8,183 bases of DNA, taken from assembly GCA_002329445.1 (NCBI GenBank), contig DCTU01000071.1, forward strand, positions 9,644-17,826, read 5' to 3'. Both the position numbers and the translations under genes were made by a program. Origin of the DNA: a bacterium UBP9_UBA1432 (GTDB lineage: Bacteria > Vulcanimicrobiota > Xenobia > Xenobiales > Xenobiaceae). This document shows positions 1 through 6,847 of this stretch, piece after piece; positions within the stretch are counted from its first letter, which is position 1; every line of letters starts with the position of its first letter. Under the pieces are notes generated by a model. That model was not told where the DNA came from. It saw nothing but the letters and a program-made list of their open reading frames with translations, and did no database searches.

Positions 1-1
1 C

Positions 2-115
2 AGAGGTGCGCCTGACGACGCAGACGGGCCCGGATCGGCGGCCGAATGCCACGGTAGGTGGCGGATTCAGGCCTCGGCAGGCCTGGCCCGCACGGTGCAG
101 AAGGGAGGCCTGTGA
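2..115 (+). CDS. 3' end of an upstream gene (partial, uncertain frame)
   Basis: This reading frame is open from the left edge and ends in TGA at 113-115. Its stop overlaps the GTG start of the next gene as GTGA, the same overlap seen at the two later junctions of this strand, which is the main reason for choosing it. About 37 residues are visible, ending in VQKGGL. They carry no recognisable domain, so no function is offered. A competing frame starting at base 3 is also open, to a TAG near 150. Its first twenty codons have good GC-rich third positions and a strand-like sequence (EVRLTTQTGP), so it could be the true frame, with a longer overlap. The third frame stops early (TGA at 13-15, TAG at 55-57). 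Confidence 0.35.
   Translation, partial: RGAPDDADGPGSAAECHGRWRIQASAGLARTVQKGGL
101..114 (+). promoter_or_regulatory. Ribosome binding site deciding the GTG start at 112
   Basis: AAGGGAGG at 101-108 lies three bases before GTG 112-114. The same layout, a GGAGG-type core and a 3-base spacer before GTGA, recurs at 1830-1844, which supports this start over the GTG at 58. Confidence 0.65.
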
Positions 116-1845
116 AGCGGACCCTTGGGACCTCCGGCTTGGCCTTTGCCGGTAGTCTGGGACTGTATCTGGCCACCATGGCGCCCGGACTGCCCCCCGG
201 GCACGACAGCGCCGAGCTGGTGACGGCCGCGAAGGTCCTGGGGATCGCGCACCCTCCCGGCTACCCCGTGTATGTGCTGTCGGGGCACGCGCTGCTCTCG
301 CTCCTGCCGGGGGATCCCGCCTGGGTCATGAACCTGTTCTCCGCTGTCAGCGGGGCCCTGGCGGTCGCCCTGGCGGCCCTGGCCATCAGCCGGCTCACCG
401 GCTCCAACCTGTCTGGCCTCCTGGCAGCAGGGCTCTTCGCCTGCGCGCGCACCCCCTGGCGCATGGCCGTGGGGGCCGAGGTCTTCTCGCTGCATCTGGT
501 GCTGTTGGCGGGTCTTCTCGCGGTGACGGCCTTCTGGAGGGAGGCTTCGGAGTCGGGCAGGCGGACCTGGATGGCGGTGGGTTGCCTGGTCCTGGGCCTG
601 GGACTGGCCCACCATCAGACGATCGTGCTGGTCGTGCCGGGCGTTTTGGGGTATCTGTGGTTGGCCCGCGATGGCCGACGCCTGGGGTGGTCGCCGTTCT
701 GCCTGGTGGCCCTGGCCCTGGGAATGGCCCCCTATGCCTGGATCCCCTGGAGGGCAGCCCAGGACCCGCCGCTGAACTGGGGAAATCCCGACTCGCCGGG
801 GCGCTTCTTCTGGGTCCTCGCTCGCCAGGGATACGGGGGGTTCAAGCTCAGCCAGGTTTCGGGGACCGAACCGGCCGTCGCCTATCACCTGGAAGCCTGG
901 GCGCGTTCCCTCCTCATCTGGCAGTATCCGTTCTTTGGAACGGTCGTGGGAGTCCTGGGAGGAGCCGTCGGCCTCCTGCGTCGCAGGCCTGAGGCCCTGC
1001 TCTTCGGGATGCTCTGGCTGCTGGCCGGCCCCGTGTGGGCTGTGGTGGGCGCCCAACCCCGAGGCGAAGGGTTCCTGGACATGATGGAGCGCTTCTATGC
1101 GGCGTCGGACCTGGGCTTTGCGGGCCTGATCGGCCTGGGCCTGGCCTGGGCCGTCCGGTCCCCAGGGCCCTGGCCCGGCCGCCTGGCCGTGGGGGCGTGC
1201 GGCCTCGGTCTGGTGGCCGGATTCGCACTCAACCTTCCCGCATGTTCGGAGCGCGACCAGCATCACGTCCCCGACAGCTTGCAGGCCATGCTGGCGGGCA
1301 TGCCGCCGGGGGCGCTGGTCGTCACCGGAAACGACTTGACCTCCGGGATGATGCTGTATGCCACGCTGGTCCAGGACCGGCCGTTGGACCATCTGCCGGC
1401 GGGCCTGAGCGCTTCGGACTGGTTCCTGGCGACCTTGCCTGCGGACCGGGCGCAGGCTCTGCGTCAGGGAGGTCTGCCCGGGTTGCTGGCGCAGGCCAGG
1501 TCCCGGGGTGTCCCTGTCTATCTCGACTTCCTTCCAGCGGGCGTGGAAGGTTTCTTTGTTCCCGAAGGATTGCTCTATCGCTACCTGGCGCCGGGAGAGC
1601 CCATCCCCTCGCGAGAATCGGCCTCGCGCCGTTCGCTGGCCATCCTGGAAGGGGTGGCTCGCCGGGGGGACTATTCGCTGACGCCTCAGAGGCCGTTCTG
1701 GACTCGGCACCTGGTTCGCACCTGGGCCTGGGCCTATCAGACGGCCGGAGAGGGTCTGGCCCAGGCCGACTCCGCGCGGGCGGCGCGGGCGCTGCAGACC
1801 GCGCGGCGGATGTTGGGCGAGATGGGGCCGGAGGAGGGCTCGTGA
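112..1845 (+). CDS. DUF2723 family multi-pass membrane protein, GT-C glycosyltransferase-like (TMEM260-type)
   Basis: I start this 577-residue protein at the GTG at 112. It follows AAGGGAGG (101-108) and overlaps the upstream stop as GTGA. An in-frame GTG at 58 would add a polar 18-residue leader with no good ribosome site. The first membrane segment (about 10-28) leads into PPGHDSAEL and then GIAHPPGYPVY (44-54), the hallmark of DUF2723; D32 and E35 are the acidic residues expected in the first external loop of GT-C enzymes. Roughly ten hydrophobic segments follow to about residue 380. The last ~200 residues are soluble, and PPGALVVTGNDLTSGMMLY matches the usual DUF2723 C-terminal start. The eukaryotic relative TMEM260 is a protein O-mannosyltransferase; bacterial members are mostly uncharacterised. 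A role in transferring a sugar from a lipid carrier outside the inner membrane is inference. It is first of three coupled genes. Confidence 0.86.
   Translation: MKRTLGTSGLAFAGSLGLYLATMAPGLPPGHDSAELVTAAKVLGIAHPPGYPVYVLSGHALLSLLPGDPAWVMNLFSAVSGALAVALAALAISRLTGSNLSGLLAAGLFACARTPWRMAVGAEVFSLHLVLLAGLLAVTAFWREASESGRRTWMAVGCLVLGLGLAHHQTIVLVVPGVLGYLWLARDGRRLGWSPFCLVALALGMAPYAWIPWRAAQDPPLNWGNPDSPGRFFWVLARQGYGGFKLSQVSGTEPAVAYHLEAWARSLLIWQYPFFGTVVGVLGGAVGLLRRRPEALLFGMLWLLAGPVWAVVGAQPRGEGFLDMMERFYAASDLGFAGLIGLGLAWAVRSPGPWPGRLAVGACGLGLVAGFALNLPACSERDQHHVPDSLQAMLAGMPPGALVVTGNDLTSGMMLYATLVQDRPLDHLPAGLSASDWFLATLPADRAQALRQGGLPGLLAQARSRGVPVYLDFLPAGVEGFFVPEGLLYRYLAPGEPIPSRESASRRSLAILEGVARRGDYSLTPQRPFWTRHLVRTWAWAYQTAGEGLAQADSARAARALQTARRMLGEMGPEEGS
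1830..1844 (+). promoter_or_regulatory. Strong ribosome binding site for the TolC-like gene
   Basis: GGAGGAGGG at 1830-1838, inside the last codons of the DUF2723 gene, sits three bases before GTG 1842. With the GTGA overlap it favours re-initiation by ribosomes that finish the upstream gene. Confidence 0.65.
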
Positions 1846-3239
1846 GGGGCTCGGGCTTCATGCTTTTGTGGGCCTTGTTGACAGGCCTGTTCTGGGGGGC
1901 CTGTCCCACGATGGCGGAGACCGCGCCAGACACGCCTCCCTTGTCGGCCGATGGCGCGACCATCCACCTCGAGCTCGAAGAGGCCTGGCGCCTGGCCCTG
2001 GCCCGCAGCCCCCGGGTCGCCGCGGCCCTGGCTCGGGTCACCCAGGCTCACGAGGAGGCCGAGATGGTCGCCGCGCCGGCTCGCCCCCAGGCCACCTTGA
2101 CCGGTTTTCGTGAGCAGACCCGCACGACGCCCGGGCCTCCCATCGTCCTCAGCACGTTCGGGATGCGTCCCGGCGTGGCGGGGGCTCTGGAGGAGCGCCC
2201 TTTCCAGACCGAGGGCTTTGAATATGGCTCCAGCCAGGTCCATCTCGAGGTCCGCCAACTGCTCTTCGATGGGGGGCAACTGGCGGCCCGGATCGCATCG
2301 GCTCGAGCCCAGGAGGGGCAGTCCCAGGCCCTGCTGGGCTCGGTGGTGCGCGACCTGCGCCGGGATCTGGAACTCGCCTGGCTGGACGCCTTGCAGGCCC
2401 GTTCGCGCCTGGAGCTGGCCCAGGAGGCCGAGATCCTGGCACGCGAGCAGAGGCGCATGACCGAGGTCCGCTTCCAGGAGGGCACGGCGGCCCGGGCGGA
2501 CGTGGTCTTCGCCCAGGTTCCCGTGGCCCAGGCCGAACGCGACCGGATTCAAGTCGAGAACTCGGAGGCGGTGGCCCAGGCCGCCTTGAACCGCCTTCTC
2601 GGCCTGCCCCTGGGCACGCCGCTGACCCTGGCCGAGCCCGAGGCGCCTCCCCCGCGGCTCGGGACACCTGAGGAGGCTGAGGAGCGCGCGGGTCGGGTCC
2701 GGCCCGAGGTGGTGGCGGCCCGCGCGGCCCTGGATTCGGCGCGGTCGGGTCTGCAGGCCGCGCGCTCGGGCCGCGATCCGGAGTTCCACGCGGTGGGGTC
2801 CAGCACCGGAGTCTCCTATGAGAAGGACCTGTTGCCCGGGGATGTCGGCTGGAGGGTGGCCCTGGAGGCGCGTTGGGTGCTTCTGGATGGCAATCAGACC
2901 ACCCACGAAGTCCGTCGCGCCCGGGCCAGGGTCCTGGAGGCCGAGGCCAACTGGCGGGAGGCCCGCGACTCGGTGGCCCTGGAGGTCCGCCAGGCCTGGC
3001 TGGCGCTCCAGACGGCCCAGCGCGCCTGGTCTTCAGCCCAGGTCGAGGTCGAAAGGGCGCGGGAAGCCCTGGCCATGGCGGAGGGGCGGTATCGCAGTGG
3101 AGTCGCCGTCTTCCTGGAGGGCAGCCAGGCCCGGGTGGACCTGTTGGCGGCTCGCACCAACCTGCTGGCGGCCCGCTACGACGTGCGGCGGGCACGAATC
3201 CGGTTGGATTGGGCCCAGGGGTTGGAGCCCCCGCGGTGA
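1842..3239 (+). CDS. TolC-family outer-membrane efflux/secretion channel
   Basis: This 465-residue protein is the usual size for an outer-membrane factor (OEP family). These form trimeric channels that span the outer membrane and periplasm and dock to an inner-membrane pump for export. A signal peptide covers residues 1-25 (R2, hydrophobic 6-20) with probable cleavage after PTMA; C21 lacks a proper lipobox. Two homologous halves follow. The first has LEEAWRLALARSPRV, the QLLFDGGQLAARIASARAQ strand-to-helix segment and a long helix ending NRLLGLPLG. The second begins RPEVVAARAALDSA, has the matching RWVLLDGNQTTHEVRRAR, and ends in LLAARYDVRRARIRLDWAQG. I chose GTG 1842 because it overlaps the previous stop as GTGA, follows GGAGGAGGG and supplies the only positive charge in the signal n-region; ATG 1860 would drop it. 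The frame is open far upstream, but only inside the DUF2723 gene. No pump or periplasmic adaptor lies in the window, so the substrate is unknown. Confidence 0.9.
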   Translation: MRGSGFMLLWALLTGLFWGACPTMAETAPDTPPLSADGATIHLELEEAWRLALARSPRVAAALARVTQAHEEAEMVAAPARPQATLTGFREQTRTTPGPPIVLSTFGMRPGVAGALEERPFQTEGFEYGSSQVHLEVRQLLFDGGQLAARIASARAQEGQSQALLGSVVRDLRRDLELAWLDALQARSRLELAQEAEILAREQRRMTEVRFQEGTAARADVVFAQVPVAQAERDRIQVENSEAVAQAALNRLLGLPLGTPLTLAEPEAPPPRLGTPEEAEERAGRVRPEVVAARAALDSARSGLQAARSGRDPEFHAVGSSTGVSYEKDLLPGDVGWRVALEARWVLLDGNQTTHEVRRARARVLEAEANWREARDSVALEVRQAWLALQTAQRAWSSAQVEVERAREALAMAEGRYRSGVAVFLEGSQARVDLLAARTNLLAARYDVRRARIRLDWAQGLEPPR

Positions 3240-3829
3240 AATCGGCCAGCTTGCAGACAGTTCGCTCCTTCTCGCTCTGGAAAGTGGGCCTGGCCATCCT
3301 GATCCTGATCGTGTCGACGGGCGCGATCCTGGCTGGCCTGGGGCGCATCCCCTGGTGTTCCTGTGGATCGGGGGCGTTGTGGGTGGGCGGCATCTGGAGC
3401 GAGCACACGTCTCAGCACCTCCTGGACCCCTACAGCTTCTCCCACTACCAGCACGGTCTGCTCTTCCATGCTTTCCTCTGGTGGTGCCTGCGCGGCCGGA
3501 TCGGGGTGTGGGAGCGGGGACTCCTGGCCCTCCTCCTGGAAGCGGGTTGGGAAGTGCTCGAGAATACCCCCCTGGTGATCGACCGCTATCGGGCCGGGAC
3601 CATCTCGGCCGACTATACGGGCGACTCGATCCTCAATTCGATGGGGGACCTGGCGTGCTGCGCAGCCGGCTACCTGACGGCGGCCTGGATTCCCGCCCTG
3701 GGCTCCCTGGTGCTCTTCCTGGTGATCGAGGTCTCGATGGTGGTCTGGCTGCGCGACAGCTTGTTGCTGAACGTCTGGATGCTGCTGGCGCCCAACCAGG
3801 CCATCCGGACCTGGCAACGAGGAGGCTGA
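3236..3829 (+). CDS. DUF2585 / UPF0314 family small integral membrane protein
   Basis: This 197-residue protein has no known function. I assign DUF2585 from a string of family-like motifs: WCSCG (40-44, two cysteines), SEHTSQHLLDPYSFSHYQHG (56-74 region, His-rich), EAGWEVLENT (102-111), IDRYRAGTISADYTGDSILN (115-134) and a C-terminal RDSLLLNVWMLL before the final WQ.G. Hydrophobic segments are at about 18-36, 75-85, 94-105 and 137-172, so it should sit in the inner membrane. The clustered His, Glu, Asp and Cys residues could bind metal or form a membrane active site, which is inference. The GTG start at 3236 overlaps the TolC stop as GTGA, with GGAG at 3224-3227 eight bases upstream. The family is known to me mainly from Alphaproteobacteria, so its place here after a TolC homologue is notable. 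Its stop lies in the hairpin at 3826-3847. Confidence 0.82.
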   Translation: MKSASLQTVRSFSLWKVGLAILILIVSTGAILAGLGRIPWCSCGSGALWVGGIWSEHTSQHLLDPYSFSHYQHGLLFHAFLWWCLRGRIGVWERGLLALLLEAGWEVLENTPLVIDRYRAGTISADYTGDSILNSMGDLACCAAGYLTAAWIPALGSLVLFLVIEVSMVVWLRDSLLLNVWMLLAPNQAIRTWQRGG

Positions 3830-3847
3830 GATCCGGTTCGGACTCAG
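3826..3847. terminator. Bulged hairpin at the convergent gene junction, possible bidirectional terminator
   Basis: CTGAG (3826-3830) pairs with CTCAG (3843-3847) and TCCG (3832-3835) pairs with CGGA (3839-3842), with one bulged A at 3831 and a GTT loop. The stem is nine base pairs. The TGA of the DUF2585 gene (3827-3829) and the reverse-strand TGA of the glycosyltransferase gene (tca, 3844-3846) are both in the stem and pair with each other. Neither side is followed by a T tract, so it is not a textbook intrinsic terminator. It could halt or stabilise transcript ends from both directions. Confidence 0.4.
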
Positions 3848-4794
3848 GTCGGGTCTTCGAAGCCGCGCCGGTCGCGCACGAGGTAGAGCGGGCGATGGCG
3901 GACTTCGGAGTAGATCCGGCCCAGGTACTGCCCCAGGATCCCGAGGGTCACGAACTGGGCTCCGGCCAGCAGCAGGATCAGCGCCGCCAGGGAGGCGGCA
4001 TCCCAGGTCAGGCTTCGCTGGCCGACGAGGTGTGCCCACACCAGGCGCAGTCCCATCGCCAGGGCACAGCCCGTCACACCCAGGCCGACCCAGGTGACGG
4101 CCCTCAGGGGAAGGGTGGAGAAGGCCAGGATGCCGTCCGAAGCCAGACTCAGCATGCGGGACAAGGGATACTTGGTCTGCCCGGCCGCCCGGGGTTCTCG
4201 AGAGTAGCCCACGGTGGCTGCCTCATGACCGAGCCAGGCGACCATGCCGCGGACGTAGCGGTGCTGCTCGGGCATGGCCAGCAGCGCCGTCACCGCCTGG
4301 CGGGAGAGCAGTCGGAAGTCGCCGGCCTGGGCGGGGAGCGGGATGTCCGAGAACAGGTTGACGAACGAATAGAAGGCGCTGGCCGACACGCGCTTGAACC
4401 ATGGCTCGCCCCGGCGCTCCTGGCGCACGGCGCAGACCACGTCGGCGCCTTCACGCCAGGCGGCGACCAGGTCGGCGATCACCTCAGGAGGATCCTGCAG
4501 ATCGGCATCCAGGGTGGTCACGGTGTCGCCCCGGGCCGACTCGATTCCGGCCGAGATGGCCACCTGGTGACCGAAGTTTCGGGAGAGTCGAAGCAGACGA
4601 ACCCGGGAATCGCCTTGCGCCAGGCGGACCAGGATTTCCCATGAGGCGTCCCGGCTTCCGTCATCGACGTACAGGATCTCGTAGTCCTCGCCAATGGCCT
4701 GCATGGCCGAGGTGCATCGGGTGTGGAAGGCCTCCAGGACTTCCGCCTCGTTGCAGACCGGGACGACCACCGAGTGTCGCGGTGTGAGCGGCAT
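3844..4794 (-). CDS. Family 2 glycosyltransferase, GtrB/DPM1-like polyprenyl-phosphate sugar transferase
   Basis: This 316-residue enzyme should transfer a nucleotide sugar onto a polyprenyl phosphate at the inner face of the cytoplasmic membrane. The GT2 fold is clear: VVVPVCNEAEVL (9-20), YVDDGSRD (42-49), NFGHQVAISAGIESARGD (73-90), the metal-binding TLDADLQDPPE (94-104), GDFRLLSR (158-165), HRYVRG (178-183) and the RAAGQTKYPLSRM motif (202-214). Two membrane segments follow (about 226-250 and 267-288), then GQYLGRIYSEVRHRPLYLV, as usual in GtrB-type proteins. The ATG at 4794 has AAGGGAG five bases upstream and puts the first strand at the normal place; the frame extends to a GTG at 4863 but adds a Arg-rich leader without motifs. 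The sugar (mannose, glucose or other) cannot be read from sequence. It converges on the DUF2585 gene with a 14-base gap, and could supply donor for the DUF2723 protein. Confidence 0.9.
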   Translation of the reverse strand: MPLTPRHSVVVPVCNEAEVLEAFHTRCTSAMQAIGEDYEILYVDDGSRDASWEILVRLAQGDSRVRLLRLSRNFGHQVAISAGIESARGDTVTTLDADLQDPPEVIADLVAAWREGADVVCAVRQERRGEPWFKRVSASAFYSFVNLFSDIPLPAQAGDFRLLSRQAVTALLAMPEQHRYVRGMVAWLGHEAATVGYSREPRAAGQTKYPLSRMLSLASDGILAFSTLPLRAVTWVGLGVTGCALAMGLRLVWAHLVGQRSLTWDAASLAALILLLAGAQFVTLGILGQYLGRIYSEVRHRPLYLVRDRRGFEDPT

Positions 4795-4944
4795 GCCGGC
4801 TCCCTTCACCTGGGATCGCTGAAGCCTCCGTCCGGAAATCGGACGTCGGACCGACCTTACCACAAAGGTTTCGGGCGGGTCGAGGCCGGCCGGCCGGAGT
4901 CTGGAGCCGACGCCCTGCGTTGAGCTTGCGCGGGCTTCTGGCGC
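4795..4944. other. Intergenic region with short inverted repeats upstream of the glycosyltransferase gene
   Basis: This 150-base gap separates two - strand genes. The ribosome site of the glycosyltransferase is at 4800-4806. Next to it are a 6-base-pair stem with a 5-base loop (CGTCCG at 4829-4834, CGGACG at 4840-4845) and an overlapping inverted repeat GTCGG-A-CCGAC (4845-4855). Further away is a run of overlapping GGCCGG palindromes (4884-4897). I see no convincing -35/-10 pair and no T-tailed terminator after the upstream gene, so read-through from that gene is possible. Confidence 0.45.
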
Positions 4945-6837
4945 TCAGGAGGCGGCTCGGGTGACCTCCTCGTGGTAACGGGCCAGGGCTTCGCCGATTT
5001 CGCGGGCTCGAGCCTCCATCTCCGGCAACACGGCCAGGTTCTCGTGCTCGAGGGCTTCCAGGATGCTCTCCACGATCTCGCGCAGATAGGCGACGAGGGC
5101 CTCGAGTTCTTCCTGGTAGGAGGACAGCGTCTCATCGGCAGCGCCCAGGACCAGGGGCGCCACCTGGTTGCGCATCTGGCCTTCGGCCCGATCGATGGTC
5201 TGCAGGAATTCGGCCACCTGCTCTCGCGCCTGAAGGGAGGAGAGCCGTCCAGCCGTGACGTCCTGCAGGATCTCGACCAGGTGCTGGAAATTCTTCGACA
5301 GGCCCGAGGGGCGCTCATCCTGGAAGGCCTGCGCCCCCGAGTCATACAGGTCCAGGTGGGCTGCGAATTCGGGCGGGTTGAGCCCTCCGCGATCGTGGCT
5401 GGCGATCCCATCCCGGTGGCCTGGCTCTTGGGACAGCGCCTCAGACTGGTTCTTGAGCTCGATCAGGCGTCGGGTTGGAGACAGCAATGCTTCGAAGGAG
5501 CCCAACAGACAATCGCGTCTTCCCGTCCGCAGGTATTCCTCGGCCAGCTCCAGGGCTCGGGCCTGCTCGTCAAGGGCTTCCAGGGCGTGCTGTGAGTCCG
5601 GGAATTTCGAGGTGGCCAGTTGGGAGCGGAATTGTTGCTGGAGCCCCTGCAGGGTCCGCACCTTCTCCTCGAGCCGGGCGTCGGGAACCGAGCCCGTGTA
5701 GACTCCATGGAGCAGGGCCGAGAATTCTTCAAAATGCCCCGCTTCGGAGAGGCGGGGAAGGCTGGCCAGGTGCTCTTCCAGACCAGCCTGGGTCTGGTCC
5801 AGGGCGCTGGCCAGGGCCTGGTAGCGGTTGAGCGCCTCAGCCATGGCCTGAGGGTCTGCGGGGCGCTGGTGGAGGAGATTGAGTTCGATGTCCATCTGTC
5901 CCAGCAGCTCGAAGATTGGGGGGAGGGTCTGGTCGCGCAGAGAGAGGGGCATGAAGGTGGCGCTTTCCAGGATGGCCGCCTCCCGGGCCAGGCTCTGGTG
6001 GAATCGGGTGAGGTCTCTGAGGTCCTCTTCCATCTGGGCGAGCCCCGGTTCGCCAGCCTGCAGGGCTTGAACAGAGCGTGCCAACCGGTCCAGGGCCGGG
6101 TTCTCCGAGAACACCAGCGAGGCGTGTTCCACCTCCCGCATCTCCTGGAAGAGCCGACCCAGGCGGATCAGTCCCCGGTCCATCAAGGTCAAGGCCAGCG
6201 AGAGGTCGACCAGGTCGCGGCTGTCCGACAGGTACAGGAAGACCCCACCGGCCGCCTGTTCCAGGGATCCCACGACCTCCTCCAATCCGTCGGCGAGGTC
6301 AGTCCGTTGCGGATGGCGGTTGCGGAACCTCCCGGCCACCTGGTGCAGGTATTGAAGGAAGCCTCGCAGGGCGGGCAGGCGTTCGCGGAGGTCTGCCGAG
6401 AAGTCGCCCTGCGCCTTGAGTTGGTTGAGTGCCAGGGTCATCATCTCGTCCAGGATGGGCAGGTCGCTGAAATGGGGCATCCGTCGAGCCATTTGCCGCA
6501 GGCGTTCGAGGTTTTCGCTCAACCTCGCGGCCACCCGCACCACGGGATCGATCAGGGCGTCCAGCAGCTCGGGGTCACGGTTCTGGACGGCCTCGGCCAG
6601 GCCGGCCAGGACCCCGCCTTGCTCGGAGAGGGCCGTCTCGCAGCGGGTTCGCATGTCCTCAAAACCTGGGACAGCGGCCAGCAGGGGCAAGTCGATCCGC
6701 GTCCTGGCCTGCAAGGTCCTGGTGTAGGCGGCGGCCTCCAACAAGGCAGGTTGCAGGGCCTGCCAGTCCGGAGATGGCGAGCGTTGAAGGAGGTTGATCA
6801 GGCGGGTCATCGGGCGGGCCAACGGATGGTCTGTCAT
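4945..6837 (-). CDS. Large all-helical protein of unknown function
   Basis: I do not recognise this 630-residue protein. It has no signal peptide or membrane segment and should be cytosolic. It is acidic, rich in Leu, Ala, Glu, Gln and Arg, with very few cysteines, and reads as a chain of amphipathic helices broken by short Pro/Gly turns. Weak internal repeats can be seen by eye: a helix pair of the form YL-x-[ST]-x-x-RD-x-L ... L-I-x-L is clearest at about 202-228 and 435-462, with looser copies near 77-117, 252-290 and 590-620. A Pro/Gly/His-rich linker at 470-490 separates a C-terminal helical domain (about 490-630). I start at ATG 6837, which has GGAG six bases upstream (6844-6847); the frame extends to a TTG at 6849, but that codon overlaps the ribosome site. 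A scaffold or structural role is possible, but nothing shows a catalytic site. It may be co-transcribed with the glycosyltransferase. Confidence 0.8.
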   Translation of the reverse strand: MTDHPLARPMTRLINLLQRSPSPDWQALQPALLEAAAYTRTLQARTRIDLPLLAAVPGFEDMRTRCETALSEQGGVLAGLAEAVQNRDPELLDALIDPVVRVAARLSENLERLRQMARRMPHFSDLPILDEMMTLALNQLKAQGDFSADLRERLPALRGFLQYLHQVAGRFRNRHPQRTDLADGLEEVVGSLEQAAGGVFLYLSDSRDLVDLSLALTLMDRGLIRLGRLFQEMREVEHASLVFSENPALDRLARSVQALQAGEPGLAQMEEDLRDLTRFHQSLAREAAILESATFMPLSLRDQTLPPIFELLGQMDIELNLLHQRPADPQAMAEALNRYQALASALDQTQAGLEEHLASLPRLSEAGHFEEFSALLHGVYTGSVPDARLEEKVRTLQGLQQQFRSQLATSKFPDSQHALEALDEQARALELAEEYLRTGRRDCLLGSFEALLSPTRRLIELKNQSEALSQEPGHRDGIASHDRGGLNPPEFAAHLDLYDSGAQAFQDERPSGLSKNFQHLVEILQDVTAGRLSSLQAREQVAEFLQTIDRAEGQMRNQVAPLVLGAADETLSSYQEELEALVAYLREIVESILEALEHENLAVLPEMEARAREIGEALARYHEEVTRAAS

Positions 6838-6843
6838 GGGTGT

Positions 6844-6847
6844 CTCC
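6844..6847 (-). promoter_or_regulatory. Ribosome binding site deciding the ATG start at 6837
   Basis: GGAG on the - strand, six bases before ATG 6837. It directly follows the T-rich tail of the terminator-like hairpin, so the two signals touch. This placement makes ATG 6837 a better start than the TTG at 6849. Confidence 0.65.

Noticed and set aside
67..1710. Long - strand open frame opposite the DUF2723 gene (547 codons)
   Set aside because: Its translation is rich in Gln, Arg, Gly, Pro and His with no hydrophobic core or motif, typical of antisense frames in GC-rich genes.
1035..1841. Upstream extension of the TolC-like frame
   Set aside because: It lies inside the DUF2723 gene in another frame, is Arg/Gly/Pro-rich, and the signal peptide with its ribosome site begins at 1842.
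1842..1916. TolC-like protein as a lipoprotein through C21
   Set aside because: The residues before the cysteine (WGA) do not match a lipobox; the TMA site after residue 25 suits signal peptidase I.
2149..3408. 419-codon - strand open frame under the TolC-like gene
   Set aside because: It is dominated by Pro, Arg and Gly and has no domain; the + strand frame has clear OEP motifs.
2818..4644. 608-codon + strand open frame across the convergent junction
   Set aside because: It runs out of frame through the TolC and DUF2585 genes, then antisense to the GT2 gene, and has low-complexity composition.
4795..4863. GTG start at 4863 for the glycosyltransferase
   Set aside because: The added 23 residues are Arg-rich with no GT2 motif, while ATG 4794 has a well-placed AAGGGAG.
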